Origin: Flavobacteriales bacterium UBA2104
GTDB lineage: Bacteria > Bacteroidota > Bacteroidia > Flavobacteriales_D > Crocinitomicaceae
Assembly (NCBI GenBank): GCA_002331485.1
Contig: DCYS01000007.1
Location: forward strand, 152,258-214,414
Direction of reading: 5' to 3'
DNA: 62,157 nucleotides
Shown here one piece after another: positions 44,576 through 56,168 of this stretch (position 1 is the stretch's first letter; the number at the start of each line of letters is the position of its first letter). Both the position numbers and the translations under genes were made by a program. The notes under the pieces are model-generated. The model was not told the DNA's origin, searched no databases, and saw nothing but the letters and a program-made list of their open reading frames with translations.

Positions 44576-45419
44576 GATTAGTATATTATTGATAGTATTA
44601 ACTATCGGAGAATTAAGTTTATCTCAAGATAAAAGAAATATTTTTTCATTAAGTGGTTCTGGTTCTGTTTCAACTGGAATTTTGACATCTGTATTTCTTG
44701 GGGGTGAAGGACAAATTGGGCAATTATCAGATAAAGAAACTTTTATTGAACGTCGGTCCTATAAGTATAACGGTAAAATCAACTTTACATATACCCGTTT
44801 GACCTCTAAAAGATTTGGTTTAGGCGTTCGGCTATTCTATAAGAGATTGAGAGTACCCGTAGATACCTACCGCTCTTTCAGTTACAATCCTGATTACATA
44901 GATTATGATGGATACTCCTCTCCTGAATTGAGGAGTGTTTCACCTGCGTTCAATAGTTATGGTGCTATATTTATGTTGAAATTTGCGCCTAAAAAGTCTA
45001 TCCTTCCATTTGGAATAGAGTATTCATTCGGAGTTGGGCCGAGATTTTATTCTATGGTAAATCGTCCTTACTATGGAGAGTACACGGATTCAACTGGGCA
45101 AACTATCAAAGGTGAATTACCACAAATCAATAATTTGGAATTAGAGAATCAAAGATATAGGGGAGTAGAGGTATATTTTGGAACTGAATTGAACTATGCT
45201 GTTGCAAAAGACAGATTTATTCTTGTTGGATTCGATTTGAACGGTAGTTATATTTCTAGGTCTTCTTACAGTAGTCTCGATGAACCTAATTACAACCCAG
45301 AGGTTCCAGAAGAGGTTGTTGAAGAACAGTTTTACAACACAAGTTATGCAAATGAATTGAACAATAGGGAATTAACTTCAGTTTGGAGTTTACATGTAGG
45401 TTACAAAGTTCTCCTTTAG
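44565..45419 (+). CDS. Outer-membrane beta-barrel protein paired with the M48 peptidase
   Basis: A 284-residue barrel with a signal peptide (ends near ELSLSQ). Segments such as KINFTYTRLTSKRFGLGVRLFYKRL and VEVYFGTELNYAV alternate polar and hydrophobic residues, and the last strand ends SLHVGYKVLL. It overlaps the peptidase gene by eleven bases in a different frame. Substrate or partner is not visible; the overlap indicates coupled translation with the M48 enzyme. Confidence 0.68.
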   Translation: MKIKISILLIVLTIGELSLSQDKRNIFSLSGSGSVSTGILTSVFLGGEGQIGQLSDKETFIERRSYKYNGKINFTYTRLTSKRFGLGVRLFYKRLRVPVDTYRSFSYNPDYIDYDGYSSPELRSVSPAFNSYGAIFMLKFAPKKSILPFGIEYSFGVGPRFYSMVNRPYYGEYTDSTGQTIKGELPQINNLELENQRYRGVEVYFGTELNYAVAKDRFILVGFDLNGSYISRSSYSSLDEPNYNPEVPEEVVEEQFYNTSYANELNNRELTSVWSLHVGYKVLL

Positions 45420-45491
45420 TAGTTAGTGGGATTTTGTATCAGTTCAAAATAGTATTGAATCTTTGATATAGAAAATCAACGTATTGATTTC

Positions 45492-45818
45492 CTAATTTTC
45501 TGGAGCTAGTCTGAGCACTATGCCGTCTATTTCATCAGATATAGGAATCTGACATCCAAGACGACTGTTATCTTCAACGAAAAAGGCCTGATCCAACATG
45601 TCTAGTTCATCGTCACTTTGTTCTTCTAACTCATGATCTGATTCAAGATAACACTGACAAGAAGCGCACATGGCCATTCCTCCGCATGTTCCCTCAACAG
45701 GTAACTCGTAAGACTTACAAAGTTCCATTACGTTCATATTCATGTCCGTGGGAGCTTCCAGTTCATGTTTAACACCCTCTCGATCAATTATATTAACAAT
45801 GACAGTATTATCTTCCAT
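45492..45818 (-). CDS. 2Fe-2S ferredoxin (adrenodoxin type)
   Basis: A 108-residue electron-transfer protein. The cluster ligands are Cys45, Cys51, Cys54 and Cys89, in the C-x5-C-x2-C ... C pattern of Isc-type/adrenodoxin ferredoxins, followed by the usual acidic stretch (DHELEEQSDDELDMLD). The start is ATG 45818 (MEDNTVIV). A longer frame up to 45890 adds residues that overlap the gldN terminator, so I reject it. Confidence 0.9.
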   Translation of the reverse strand: MEDNTVIVNIIDREGVKHELEAPTDMNMNVMELCKSYELPVEGTCGGMAMCASCQCYLESDHELEEQSDDELDMLDQAFFVEDNSRLGCQIPISDEIDGIVLRLAPEN

Positions 45819-45873
45819 GTGAATTGTTTTGGCAAAAATAGTGAATGTCTTTATTTCTTTATAGATATTCAAT

Positions 45874-45904
45874 AAAAAAGCCGCATCCAATTGAATGCGG
45901 CTTC
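45874..45904 (-). terminator. Rho-independent terminator after gldN
   Basis: On the minus strand AGCCGCATTC and GGATGCGGCT form a ten-base stem with one mismatch-like pair around AATT, followed by six T bases. It closes the porP/sprF-gldKLMN unit before the ferredoxin gene. Confidence 0.88.
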
Positions 45905-45923
45905 TAAATTTTAAGACTTTTAA

Positions 45924-46931
45924 CTAGTAACTCCAAACATCATGTTCCAGAGTTCTTATCTCTTCAGTAATTCTTCTCGACTCCATTAGTGCATCAACAC
46001 CAACTCGATACTTTTCAATTTTACGGTCATAAACGTTCTCTTCTTTTATAATGAAAGAGCTGAATCGTCTTTTCATGAACATATCATCAAAACTCATCCA
46101 TTTAGAACCGTTATCTTCATTGTACACGAAGTAATTATTGAATACATAACGACAATCAGTAGGGAAGTACAACCAGAACATTACATCAGTTCCAGAAATA
46201 TTATCACCATCCTTTTTATATCGTACAGGAGCTAATCCGATGATTCTAACATCAAGTACTGATCTTTCTTTATCAAAGAACCAATCCTCTTTCAATCGAT
46301 ATTGAATGATATCTTCAGATGTGTACCAGTTTGTATCCTGAGCAGGGTAAACAAAGTTACCGTCTGCGCCAATAGAATCCTCACCATAAATATTAGATAA
46401 AGGAACATCTGGACGCTCACCTAAAGCACCGAGGTAGTTAAACAATTCAGCTCTGTATGCCGAATCAGTATAATAATCTTTACCTGGTTCTGGTATAATA
46501 GGATATTTGAACTGATCTCCATCTGTAATGTAGAAATCAACTGGATTATAATCAGAATAAACAGTTAAGTCACCAGCTAAAATATGCGTACGTATTACTG
46601 TCCACAAACTCCATCTTGATTCGTGACGAATCCATCTTTTCTGAGCATCGAATTGATCTAAAGGATAATAGATAGGTCTATTAATCTTTTCACGAAGATC
46701 AATTGCTCTCCAAACACGCTTACTCCAAATCACGTCAGCTTCACGAACTGGTTCATAAGGCATAAGACGTTTAGTTGGAACGTGTGTTTTAAGATACACT
46801 CCATCGATCACACCTGTCTCAGTACGACTGTTGATCGGCCCTCCGTTGATCTCCTCTTGCTGAGCGATCGAAAACGATCCAGCAATCATTGAGATCATCA
46901 CACTTGCAATTAATTTCTTCATGACTTTCAT
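45924..46931 (-). CDS. gldN: Type IX secretion / gliding protein GldN
   Basis: A 335-residue periplasmic protein of the T9SS with a signal peptide ending near SIAQQ. It has the family's central region (VYLKTHVPTKRLMPYEPVREADVIWSKRVWR, of which VPTKRLMPYEP is the core) and a C-terminal region with EENVYDRKIEKYRVGVDALMES. GldN binds GldK at the outer membrane to form the ring around the translocon. It is the last gene of the cluster, ten bases after gldM, with a strong terminator. Confidence 0.95.
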   Translation of the reverse strand: MKVMKKLIASVMISMIAGSFSIAQQEEINGGPINSRTETGVIDGVYLKTHVPTKRLMPYEPVREADVIWSKRVWRAIDLREKINRPIYYPLDQFDAQKRWIRHESRWSLWTVIRTHILAGDLTVYSDYNPVDFYITDGDQFKYPIIPEPGKDYYTDSAYRAELFNYLGALGERPDVPLSNIYGEDSIGADGNFVYPAQDTNWYTSEDIIQYRLKEDWFFDKERSVLDVRIIGLAPVRYKKDGDNISGTDVMFWLYFPTDCRYVFNNYFVYNEDNGSKWMSFDDMFMKRRFSSFIIKEENVYDRKIEKYRVGVDALMESRRITEEIRTLEHDVWSY

Positions 46932-46941
46932 TTTTTATCTT

Positions 46942-48642
<1,701 letters not shown>

Positions 48643-48702
48643 GTTTAATTAATTTTAGTTTATAATTAAGGTTTACAATTTCTTACAATGCTAAGTCTAG
48701 AC

Positions 48703-49521
48703 TTAACCGTTGTTTGAAATAGTCATGGCTTTAAGCATGTTGCCATACACGTTGTTTAAGTCCGTTAAGTTCTTAGACAACATAGACATATTTTCTTTGT
48801 ATAGACGAGTATCTTCAACTGAGTCAGATAGATTCTTCATCATATCAGTAACTTGAGACTGGAATTTCTCTGTTGCCTCAAGGTGAGAAGAAGATCCTTT
48901 CAATTGTAGTTCATATACATTATTCAACGCAGCAAGGTTTTTAGAAACTTTCTGCATTTGCTCTCCGAATGACTGTCCTTCTTCCTGAGAAGATGTCATT
49001 CCTGAAATAGCAACAGATGCTTTTTCGTATGATTCAGAAAGCTTAGATACTTTATCAGATGCAGCTTGTAAGCTATCTACATAAGAGTCAGTTGCAGCAG
49101 CAGCTGAAGTAACTCCTTTTAATTGAGCAGCATTATCTCCAAGAGCTCTCATACCGTCTCCTAAACGCTCAAGTAATTCTCCGTCGATCTTAGCTTCTTC
49201 TAGCATTTTATCTAATTCATCAGTAACACCAGATCCACCACGTCCACCGCGGCTTGTCGCTGGTAATTCATCTGGGTCAATATCTTCATCATGACCTAAT
49301 GCCAATTCTGGGTATACAAGCTCCCAATTTGGGTCTTCGTGAATTGGTTCAAAGGCAGAGAATATAAAGATTATCGCCTCAGTACTCAATCCAACAACGA
49401 GCATAATACCTGCACCTGGCCAGTGCATAATTTTAAATAGGGCACCTACAATTACAACGGCAGCACCGAATCCGTACAATTTTGCCATAAAGGCTTTCCA
49501 CGCTTTACTTCCTGGTTTCAT
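48703..49521 (-). CDS. gldL: Type IX secretion / gliding motor protein GldL
   Basis: A 272-residue inner-membrane protein with two helices (about residues 18-32 and 36-56). TM2 holds a glutamate at residue 48 (VGLSTEAIIFIF) that aligns with the GldL glutamate needed for proton-motive-force use in F. johnsoniae. KIMHWPGAG lies between the helices. The C-terminal 200 residues form a coiled-coil cytoplasmic tail. GldL and GldM form the rotary proton-driven motor that powers T9SS secretion and gliding. Confidence 0.95.
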   Translation of the reverse strand: MKPGSKAWKAFMAKLYGFGAAVVIVGALFKIMHWPGAGIMLVVGLSTEAIIFIFSAFEPIHEDPNWELVYPELALGHDEDIDPDELPATSRGGRGGSGVTDELDKMLEEAKIDGELLERLGDGMRALGDNAAQLKGVTSAAAATDSYVDSLQAASDKVSKLSESYEKASVAISGMTSSQEEGQSFGEQMQKVSKNLAALNNVYELQLKGSSSHLEATEKFQSQVTDMMKNLSDSVEDTRLYKENMSMLSKNLTDLNNVYGNMLKAMTISNNG

Positions 49522-49581
49522 AGTTTACTTCTTTTAAGGTTTAACGATTTATTTTATTTGTTTTGTTTACTAATTAATTGA

Positions 49582-51126
49582 TTATCTCAACTGAAGATCT
49601 TGATCCAATTCTTCTCCACCTTCTTTAGAGAAATCTCTACCACCTCTACCAAGGTGAGTGGCTACACTTCTGAAGCCAACGTAAGACTTCGCTGAATCTC
49701 TATACTCGAAAGTACGTGTAGAGTTTTGAAGATAGTAACCGATATCTTTCCAAGAACCACCTCGAATTACTTTACGCTTCATTGATGGCGGATCCCAATC
49801 CATTGCATTATATCTGTATTCAGGGTTCAGATCATGAGAGATCTCATACATCGATGGATCATAAGCCGTCTCTGTCCATTCAGCAACGTTACCAGCCATA
49901 CAATATAATCCCCAACCATTCGGGTTGTATGAATAAGCTTTTACAGTATGGAAACCTCCATCTTCGAAATATCTACCTCTCATAGGTTTGAAGTTACCTA
50001 AGAAACATCCAGAAGAGTTTCTAATGTACGGTCCACCCCAAGGATACTGCGAAAGGTTCAAGTCACCTCTAGAAGCTCTTTCCCATTCTGCTTCAGTAGG
50101 CAATCTGAAGTCTTGTACAAATATCTCTCCCATTGATTGTAACCAGCTATTCAACAATTGTGTTCTCCATACGTTAAACGCTTTTGCCTGTACCCAAGTG
50201 ACACCAACAACTGGATAGTTGTCGTAAGCTGGATGCCAGAAGTACATATTCGTCATTGGATCGTGGAATGAGTATGTGAAATCACGAACCCAACATAAAG
50301 TATCGGGGTATACATTAATTACCTCGTCTATAATGAATCGTTGTCTATTCTCATGACCACGAATCGCATTGTTCTGACCAATTTTATTGAAATACCCCAT
50401 ATCCATATCTTCTCCTTGAGGTTCTTCAGTAAATGGATGGTCAGGAGATCTTAATTCACGGTGATTTTGTTGGATCTTATTCCCTTGATTATCATATCCA
50501 TCAGGTTTTATATGAACTTTACCTCTTCGAGCAGCCTCGACAAGGTCGATCCAGTAATATCTAAACTTTAGTTTACGCGTATCAATTTGTTTTCTTTCAT
50601 AAAAACGCTGTGGTTGCGGATAGTACATATCTGCTAAAAGGGGAACCAATAATGGATCTCTGTAAGAAAAAGATCGATCCCAGTTTAATGCAAATATTTC
50701 TCTATTTCTAAATCTATCACTAGACTCATATTCAACCCATTCCAACAGACCTTCGTCGAAATACTCGTCTCGATAATTTATATAGCGTTCAGCTTCCTCA
50801 TCTTCTTCAAGACCAATAAATATCTTTTCACGTGCTATTGAATCTCTAACCCAATACACGAATTGTCGATATTCGTTATTAGTGATCTCTGTTTGATCCA
50901 TATAAAATGCTTGCACAGAAACCGTTTTAGAAATGGTCTGGTGCAAGAAAGGAACATCTGCATCATTCTGTCCCATTGTATAAGAACCTGATGGGATGTA
51001 GATCATTCCTAATGGAACCTCTGGGTAATATGGTTGTCTACCAAGTACACCAGTAAGATGTCCTGATCGCGTACTACATGACGCCAGGATAATTCCAATT
51101 AAACTAAATACAACTAACTTCTTCAT
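49582..51126 (-). CDS. gldK: Type IX secretion / gliding lipoprotein GldK
   Basis: A 514-residue OM lipoprotein with lipobox LASCS (cysteine at about residue 17). The mature part has a formylglycine-generating-enzyme-like (SUMF1) fold: YTMGQNDADVPFLHQ near the start, LPTEAEWERASRGD and VIRGGSWKD later. It is catalytically inactive in this family; with GldN it forms the outer-membrane ring. It begins the gldK-L-M-N block, 103 bases downstream of porP/sprF. The next gene, gldL, lies 60 bases away. Confidence 0.95.
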   Translation of the reverse strand: MKKLVVFSLIGIILASCSTRSGHLTGVLGRQPYYPEVPLGMIYIPSGSYTMGQNDADVPFLHQTISKTVSVQAFYMDQTEITNNEYRQFVYWVRDSIAREKIFIGLEEDEEAERYINYRDEYFDEGLLEWVEYESSDRFRNREIFALNWDRSFSYRDPLLVPLLADMYYPQPQRFYERKQIDTRKLKFRYYWIDLVEAARRGKVHIKPDGYDNQGNKIQQNHRELRSPDHPFTEEPQGEDMDMGYFNKIGQNNAIRGHENRQRFIIDEVINVYPDTLCWVRDFTYSFHDPMTNMYFWHPAYDNYPVVGVTWVQAKAFNVWRTQLLNSWLQSMGEIFVQDFRLPTEAEWERASRGDLNLSQYPWGGPYIRNSSGCFLGNFKPMRGRYFEDGGFHTVKAYSYNPNGWGLYCMAGNVAEWTETAYDPSMYEISHDLNPEYRYNAMDWDPPSMKRKVIRGGSWKDIGYYLQNSTRTFEYRDSAKSYVGFRSVATHLGRGGRDFSKEGGEELDQDLQLR

Positions 51127-51229
51127 TCTACCTCGTTTTTACTTTCCGAATCATCATCAACTTTCTACAGGATCATTAACAACTTTGGATGATTATAACG
51201 GAAACCTCTCCTAAATGGTTACAATTTTT

Positions 51230-52156
51230 TTATAAGTACCTAGGATTTCTACTCTTTGTTACCGGTAATGGTGGTAACGGATAACAATATTTAAACAACA
51301 ACTCATGAGATCCAGCTGATATGCTAGAAACTCTATTTATAGTAATATCATAAGAATAACCAAATGTAAATGAATTCCAATTCATTCCAGCCATTATACC
51401 AACTGCGTCATTGGGACGGAATGTCAATCCACCATAAAATGTATCATCCCATAACGCTCTAATATTCAAATCACCACTAAACTTCACAAGATCAGTTCTG
51501 AGCAATACGTTCGCTTCAAGATCTAATTGATCAACATCGAAAGCTTGTTCGTATCTATATCCTCCCATTGCATAATAGTGACGAGCAGTATTAAAATTCA
51601 ATTGTGTCAATTCCATTGCAGGAAGGTGAGTTGATGATAATCCAGCATACCATCCATCCATTGATAAATAATAAACACCGAAGTTAGCATCAAATGTTGC
51701 TTCACTGACAGCAGGAGGTAAAGAACCATCATTAGGGTTGTTGTCAGGTGTTACCCAAGTTGGAGACATTCCGTAACTCACCAAACCCAGTCCGACACCA
51801 ATTCCCAACGTACCAGTTGACATAGGGTAGTGGTATGCATAGTTAAGCGTTACGTTGTTCTGACGAGCAAATCCAATTGCATCATGGTAAAAAGAAATAC
51901 CTGCTGCGCTCGGAAAATACTGTGATAAATTCGCTTCTGCATTAGCTAGTACTGAATTAGGTGCGCCGTTGAATTTGTCCCATTGGTTTCTGTAAATCAT
52001 TGTACCACAAACCTGAGCTGGCATTCCCATACCAGTCGCACCTGGATTGATACTCATTTTATCAAAAATAAAGTGAGTTAAGAGCTTTTCTTGTTGTCCG
52101 TAGCTTATGGATATGCTAAAACATAAAGCACTGAAAATCAGTAAATAATTTTTCAT
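51230..52156 (-). CDS. PorP/SprF family type IX secretion membrane protein
   Basis: A 308-residue OM barrel of the PorP/SprF family, signal peptide ending near ISYGQ. The opening FIFDKMSINPGATGM is the family signature. PorP/SprF proteins bind the C-termini of type B cargo or anchor GldK-type rings. Here it lies directly before gldK, as in other Bacteroidota, and is probably part of the same operon. The 177 bases upstream contain no gene; I see no clear promoter. Confidence 0.92.
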   Translation of the reverse strand: MKNYLLIFSALCFSISISYGQQEKLLTHFIFDKMSINPGATGMGMPAQVCGTMIYRNQWDKFNGAPNSVLANAEANLSQYFPSAAGISFYHDAIGFARQNNVTLNYAYHYPMSTGTLGIGVGLGLVSYGMSPTWVTPDNNPNDGSLPPAVSEATFDANFGVYYLSMDGWYAGLSSTHLPAMELTQLNFNTARHYYAMGGYRYEQAFDVDQLDLEANVLLRTDLVKFSGDLNIRALWDDTFYGGLTFRPNDAVGIMAGMNWNSFTFGYSYDITINRVSSISAGSHELLFKYCYPLPPLPVTKSRNPRYL

Positions 52157-52333
52157 AAACGCTTTTTTCTTTCAATAGTTTTTATCTCAGACGACGTATT
52201 ACACTACACCATCAGGCGACTAAAATAGTTAAAAAAATGGAAAAACGAAATAAAAAAAATCGCAAATCACACTTTTCAACATAAATCAAATCGATTGTTT
52301 AAAACTAATAAAGTGTAATGGATAGATAAGCGA

Positions 52334-53482
52334 CTAGCTAATTTTTTGATAAGTCTTCCACCATAGATCAGGAATTTCTCCTTTCATAGCTTCTTTGTAG
52401 GTTTCATAAGTGCATGGTACAAGTTGGTGACGCATGAACTTACTGTTACTTCGAGAAGGATAAGGTACTTCCATCCACCATCTTCCTGATTTGTCGCTTT
52501 TACAAAAAACAATCTCCTCTTTCAACTCGTCTAAGTGAACGCGGTATTTTTTGTAATTTTTTTTGCTGCCTATAGGGAAGTCTCCTTTTCGTTGAGCATA
52601 ACCTTCATTGAAATACCAAATAAGCTCTGCAATTAACATTGAGCCAGTTCTGATCGAATCTTCCAGAACTTGATCAAATAATCCTAGACATGAGACTTTA
52701 TCGCTAATACCAGCATAGCGCATGATCGTACATGCAGTGTAAGGGTCAATACCATTAGGGTTCCAGAAAAAATCAGAATTCCAAGCCTTACTTTCTATAC
52801 TTTGGAGATCAAAGCTTACAATGTCTGAATTCCTCATGATCGGTTCAATAACCTTAGGGTCATTTTTGATCACGCCTAGACGAAGAACATCAAAATATAG
52901 ATCATTAAATAAGTCTTGAGTTTTTGGTGATATAAAATGAGATTGAGCGCCAATGTTCGAATAATTGAATAAGTAACAAGGTTTTTGTAATAAAATGTGA
53001 CTCAACCATCCATCATGAGTTATCTCCTCTTCAGAGTTTCCAATATCCAGGTCGTGGTCAATTGTTGTTAAGTTTACAAGTTGCTCAAGAGACTCATAAG
53101 CATTATAAAGCCCCATTGTTAAGTCTTGCGAGCCACCAACAAGAATTGGAACTATATCATTCTTTATCAATTCAGAAGTGGTGGTCTGGATAGCATGTAA
53201 GGTATCTTCAATGGAGTTCCCAGGATTGATTGTACCTAGGTCGTAGAGTTCATGTTCCCATGAATGACCGACGAATAATTGATAGAACGAACTGCGAAAG
53301 CTATCATTTGAGCCACTACAATTGCCTCTTCTTGATTCAGGGGAGAAGAAGACTGCAATTCCTTTTTTGTCGAGATCTGGAAAATTGCCAGAGCGATGAA
53401 TATTCATCACACTACCAATTTGTTGCTCCTTAAACTCTGTATCAACCTCAACAGGTTGAAAATAGATCGAGAGATCCTTCAT
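52334..53482 (-). CDS. Arginase/formimidoylglutamase-fold protein with altered metal ligands
   Basis: A 382-residue protein of the arginase/ureohydrolase fold, similar to proteins often annotated as formimidoylglutamase in this position. Of the metal motifs, GGDHS reads GGSQD (116-120), DAHxD reads DHDLD (142-146), and DxDxxDP reads DLQSIES (225-231). Two or more canonical Mn ligands are lost, so the classic dinuclear hydrolase activity is doubtful. A C-terminal extension of about 80 residues follows the fold. It lies between topA and the T9SS genes, so a non-catalytic role in motility or secretion is possible but unproven. Confidence 0.8.
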   Translation of the reverse strand: MKDLSIYFQPVEVDTEFKEQQIGSVMNIHRSGNFPDLDKKGIAVFFSPESRRGNCSGSNDSFRSSFYQLFVGHSWEHELYDLGTINPGNSIEDTLHAIQTTTSELIKNDIVPILVGGSQDLTMGLYNAYESLEQLVNLTTIDHDLDIGNSEEEITHDGWLSHILLQKPCYLFNYSNIGAQSHFISPKTQDLFNDLYFDVLRLGVIKNDPKVIEPIMRNSDIVSFDLQSIESKAWNSDFFWNPNGIDPYTACTIMRYAGISDKVSCLGLFDQVLEDSIRTGSMLIAELIWYFNEGYAQRKGDFPIGSKKNYKKYRVHLDELKEEIVFCKSDKSGRWWMEVPYPSRSNSKFMRHQLVPCTYETYKEAMKGEIPDLWWKTYQKIS

Positions 53483-53569
53483 GCTGACTAATTTTCTACA
53501 AATTTAATAGAGAATTAGCCTGCTCTTTAATATTGGTTCATTAAGAAATGAAGACTCAACTGTCGAAAA

Positions 53570-55897
53570 CTACTTTTTCTTAGCAGTCTTCTTAGTTGTT
53601 TTGCGCTTTCTTGTTTTCTTGGGTTGGTTCTCAGAAATCTCGATACACTCCTCGTAAGTAAGTTTCTCCGGCTCGACATCCTTCGGTAACTTATAGTTCT
53701 TTTTACCGATTTTAAGATAAGGTCCCCATCTACCATTGAGAAGTTGCATATCTTCTTGCTCTGGGAATGTTTTGATCACTTTTTTCTCGTCCTCGATGCG
53801 CTTCTCTTTGATCAATTCGATCGCACGATCAAGATCGATCTCCATAGGATCGTCTTCTTTTAACGAAACGAATTTACCGTCATGCTGGACGTATGGGCCG
53901 AATCGACCAATGTTGGACTTGACAACCTTTCCTTCAAATTCTCCAAGTTCACGCGGTAGTTTGAATAGTTCCAGCGCCTCTTCAAAAGTTATGGTTTCTA
54001 TAGACTGATTTGATCTGAGACTTGCAAATCGAGCTTTATTATCTCCCTCGTTATCTCCGATCTGTGCCATTGGTCCATATCTTCCGATACGAACAATAAC
54101 TTTTTCACCTGTCTTTGGATGTTCTCCCAGGTGTCTTTCACCTGAAGCTCTGTCTGAATTTTCAAGTGTATCCTCCACGTCATTATGGAAAGGATCATAG
54201 AATTTTTGGATCATTGTAGTCCATTCCTTGAGTCCCTGAGCGATCTCGTCAAACTCTTGTTCGACTTCAGCAGTAAAATTGTAGTCCATTATATTGCCAA
54301 AATGCTCGACCAGGAAATCGGTAACAACCATACCTATATCTGTCGGAGATAATTTATTTCTATCCCTTCCAGTTATTTCAGTTTGAGTTTCGTGATCAAT
54401 ACCATTTTTGTCAAGTGTATAAACAAGGTAAGATCTTTCAGTCCCTTCGTTTTCTTTTTTCTCAACATAACCTCTTTTCTGTATAGTAGAGATCGTTGGA
54501 GCATAAGTAGATGGTCTTCCGATACCTAACTCCTCTAACTTCTTCACAAGAGAAGCCTCGACATATCGCGGAGCAGGACGCGTAAAACGCTCTGTCGCAA
54601 CAATAGAGTTAACATCTACTTTGTCATTTGCTTTAACATCAGGAAGAAGCCCTTCTATCGCTTTGTCTTCTTCATCTTCATCGAGTGATGTTTCTAGATA
54701 TACCTTTAAGAAACCATCGAATTTGATGATCTCACCCTTTACCACAAAGAGGTCTGAAACATTATCTGCGCCAATTTTGATCGTTGTTCTTTCCAGTTTG
54801 GCTTGACTCATCTGTGATGCAATAGATCTTTTCCAAATTAGGTCGTAAAGTCGTTCCTCATCACTACCTGAAGAGACATGTTGCTTATCAAAATTAGTCG
54901 GGCGGATAGCTTCGTGAGCCTCCTGAGCTCCAGCGGATTTTCCTTTGTATCGCTTTGGATTACTGTATTCGCTACCATAGTTTTTGACGATAGCCGCTTT
55001 CGCACCATCAATTGCAGTATCTGAAAGATTTACACTATCAGTTCTCATATAAGTAATGTGCCCCGCTTCATATAAAGTTTGGGCAACTCTCATTGTTCTG
55101 GAAACACTAAATCCTAGTTTAAGACTTGCTTCTTGCTGAAGCGTTGAAGTAGTAAATGGCGCAGATGGATTTTTAACCGCTGGCTTTTTCTGAACATCTT
55201 TAACTTCGAAATCTGCATTTTCACAACTTGCTAGGAAATCTTTTACTTCCTTTTCGTTTTTAAGATTGTGGGCAAGCTTACCTTCCAGCTTGTCAGAGCC
55301 TTTTGAAAAATCGGCATTTACTCTGAAGAAGTTTTCTGGTGTAAATTTTTGGATTTCTCTTTCTCTTTCAACGATCAATCTTACAGCAACTGATTGAACT
55401 CTTCCTGCAGAAAGGCTAGGTTTTACCTTTTTCCATAAAACAGGCGATAATTCAAAACCAACAAGTCGATCTAAAACTCTTCTTGCCTGCTGAGCATTGA
55501 CAAGTTCCTGGTTGATAGATCTTGGATTCTCAATTGCTCTCTGAACGGCTGGCTTTGTGATCTCATTGAATGTGATACGTTTCGTATCTTTTTTATCTAG
55601 TTTCAGCGTTTCATATAAATGCCATGAAATTGCTTCTCCCTCTCGGTCTTCATCGGTGGCGAGCCATACTGTCTCAGCTTCCTTAACAAGTTTCTTTAGT
55701 TCTGCAATAACTTGCTTCTTGTCTGTACTAACCGAATATTCAGGAGTGAAATTGTTCTCTATATCTATTGCAATTCCCTTTTTTGCTAAGTCTCTAACGT
55801 GGCCGTAACTTGACTTGACAACAAAGTCTTTTCCAAGATAACCTTCAATGGTTTTTGCCTTTGCGGGTGACTCAACAATAACTAGATTTTTTGCCAT
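53570..55897 (-). CDS. topA: DNA topoisomerase I (type IA)
   Basis: A 775-residue enzyme that relaxes negative supercoils. The TOPRIM motif is intact (DEDREGE at 82-88) and the catalytic tyrosine is Tyr283 in ITYMRTDS. The C-terminal part has TOPO_C repeats (RFGPYVQHDGKFVSL, RWGPYLKIGKKNYKL) rather than zinc fingers, and a lysine-rich tail (KKTRKRKTTKKTAKKK). The 271 bases upstream are shared divergently with miaB. Compare the unusual TOPRIM motif of topB. Confidence 0.95.
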   Translation of the reverse strand: MAKNLVIVESPAKAKTIEGYLGKDFVVKSSYGHVRDLAKKGIAIDIENNFTPEYSVSTDKKQVIAELKKLVKEAETVWLATDEDREGEAISWHLYETLKLDKKDTKRITFNEITKPAVQRAIENPRSINQELVNAQQARRVLDRLVGFELSPVLWKKVKPSLSAGRVQSVAVRLIVEREREIQKFTPENFFRVNADFSKGSDKLEGKLAHNLKNEKEVKDFLASCENADFEVKDVQKKPAVKNPSAPFTTSTLQQEASLKLGFSVSRTMRVAQTLYEAGHITYMRTDSVNLSDTAIDGAKAAIVKNYGSEYSNPKRYKGKSAGAQEAHEAIRPTNFDKQHVSSGSDEERLYDLIWKRSIASQMSQAKLERTTIKIGADNVSDLFVVKGEIIKFDGFLKVYLETSLDEDEEDKAIEGLLPDVKANDKVDVNSIVATERFTRPAPRYVEASLVKKLEELGIGRPSTYAPTISTIQKRGYVEKKENEGTERSYLVYTLDKNGIDHETQTEITGRDRNKLSPTDIGMVVTDFLVEHFGNIMDYNFTAEVEQEFDEIAQGLKEWTTMIQKFYDPFHNDVEDTLENSDRASGERHLGEHPKTGEKVIVRIGRYGPMAQIGDNEGDNKARFASLRSNQSIETITFEEALELFKLPRELGEFEGKVVKSNIGRFGPYVQHDGKFVSLKEDDPMEIDLDRAIELIKEKRIEDEKKVIKTFPEQEDMQLLNGRWGPYLKIGKKNYKLPKDVEPEKLTYEECIEISENQPKKTRKRKTTKKTAKKK

Positions 55898-56117
55898 AAT
55901 GTATTTGTATGTTTATCCTCTAACGGATTGAAAATGGAGTGCAAAATAACTTCAAATTAATTCGAAAACCAAACTTGAACTTAAATTCACCATCTTCAAC
56001 AAGTTGAATTTTATTCGTTCTTTTACTGCTAATATTACATTTTGTTTCATCTTTTTGTTCTCAACTATTTAAACTAAGTCGCTAGAATTTATTTTAGAAA
56101 AATTGTCTAACTGACAT

Positions 56118-56148
56118 TTTGACACGAGTTGAATAAAGACTATCTTTG
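56118..56148 (+). promoter_or_regulatory. Promoter of the miaB cluster
   Basis: TTTG (56118-56121) and TATCTTTG (56141-56148) are separated by 19 bases, an ideal fit to the Bacteroidota consensus. The ATG of miaB lies 20 bases downstream. Confidence 0.7.
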
Positions 56149-56168
56149 CACTTCAAATTTTATTTAAT

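Noticed and set aside
45819..45890. Longer N-terminus for the ferredoxin
   Set aside because: It overlaps the gldN terminator and is not typical; ATG 45818 begins the conserved domain.
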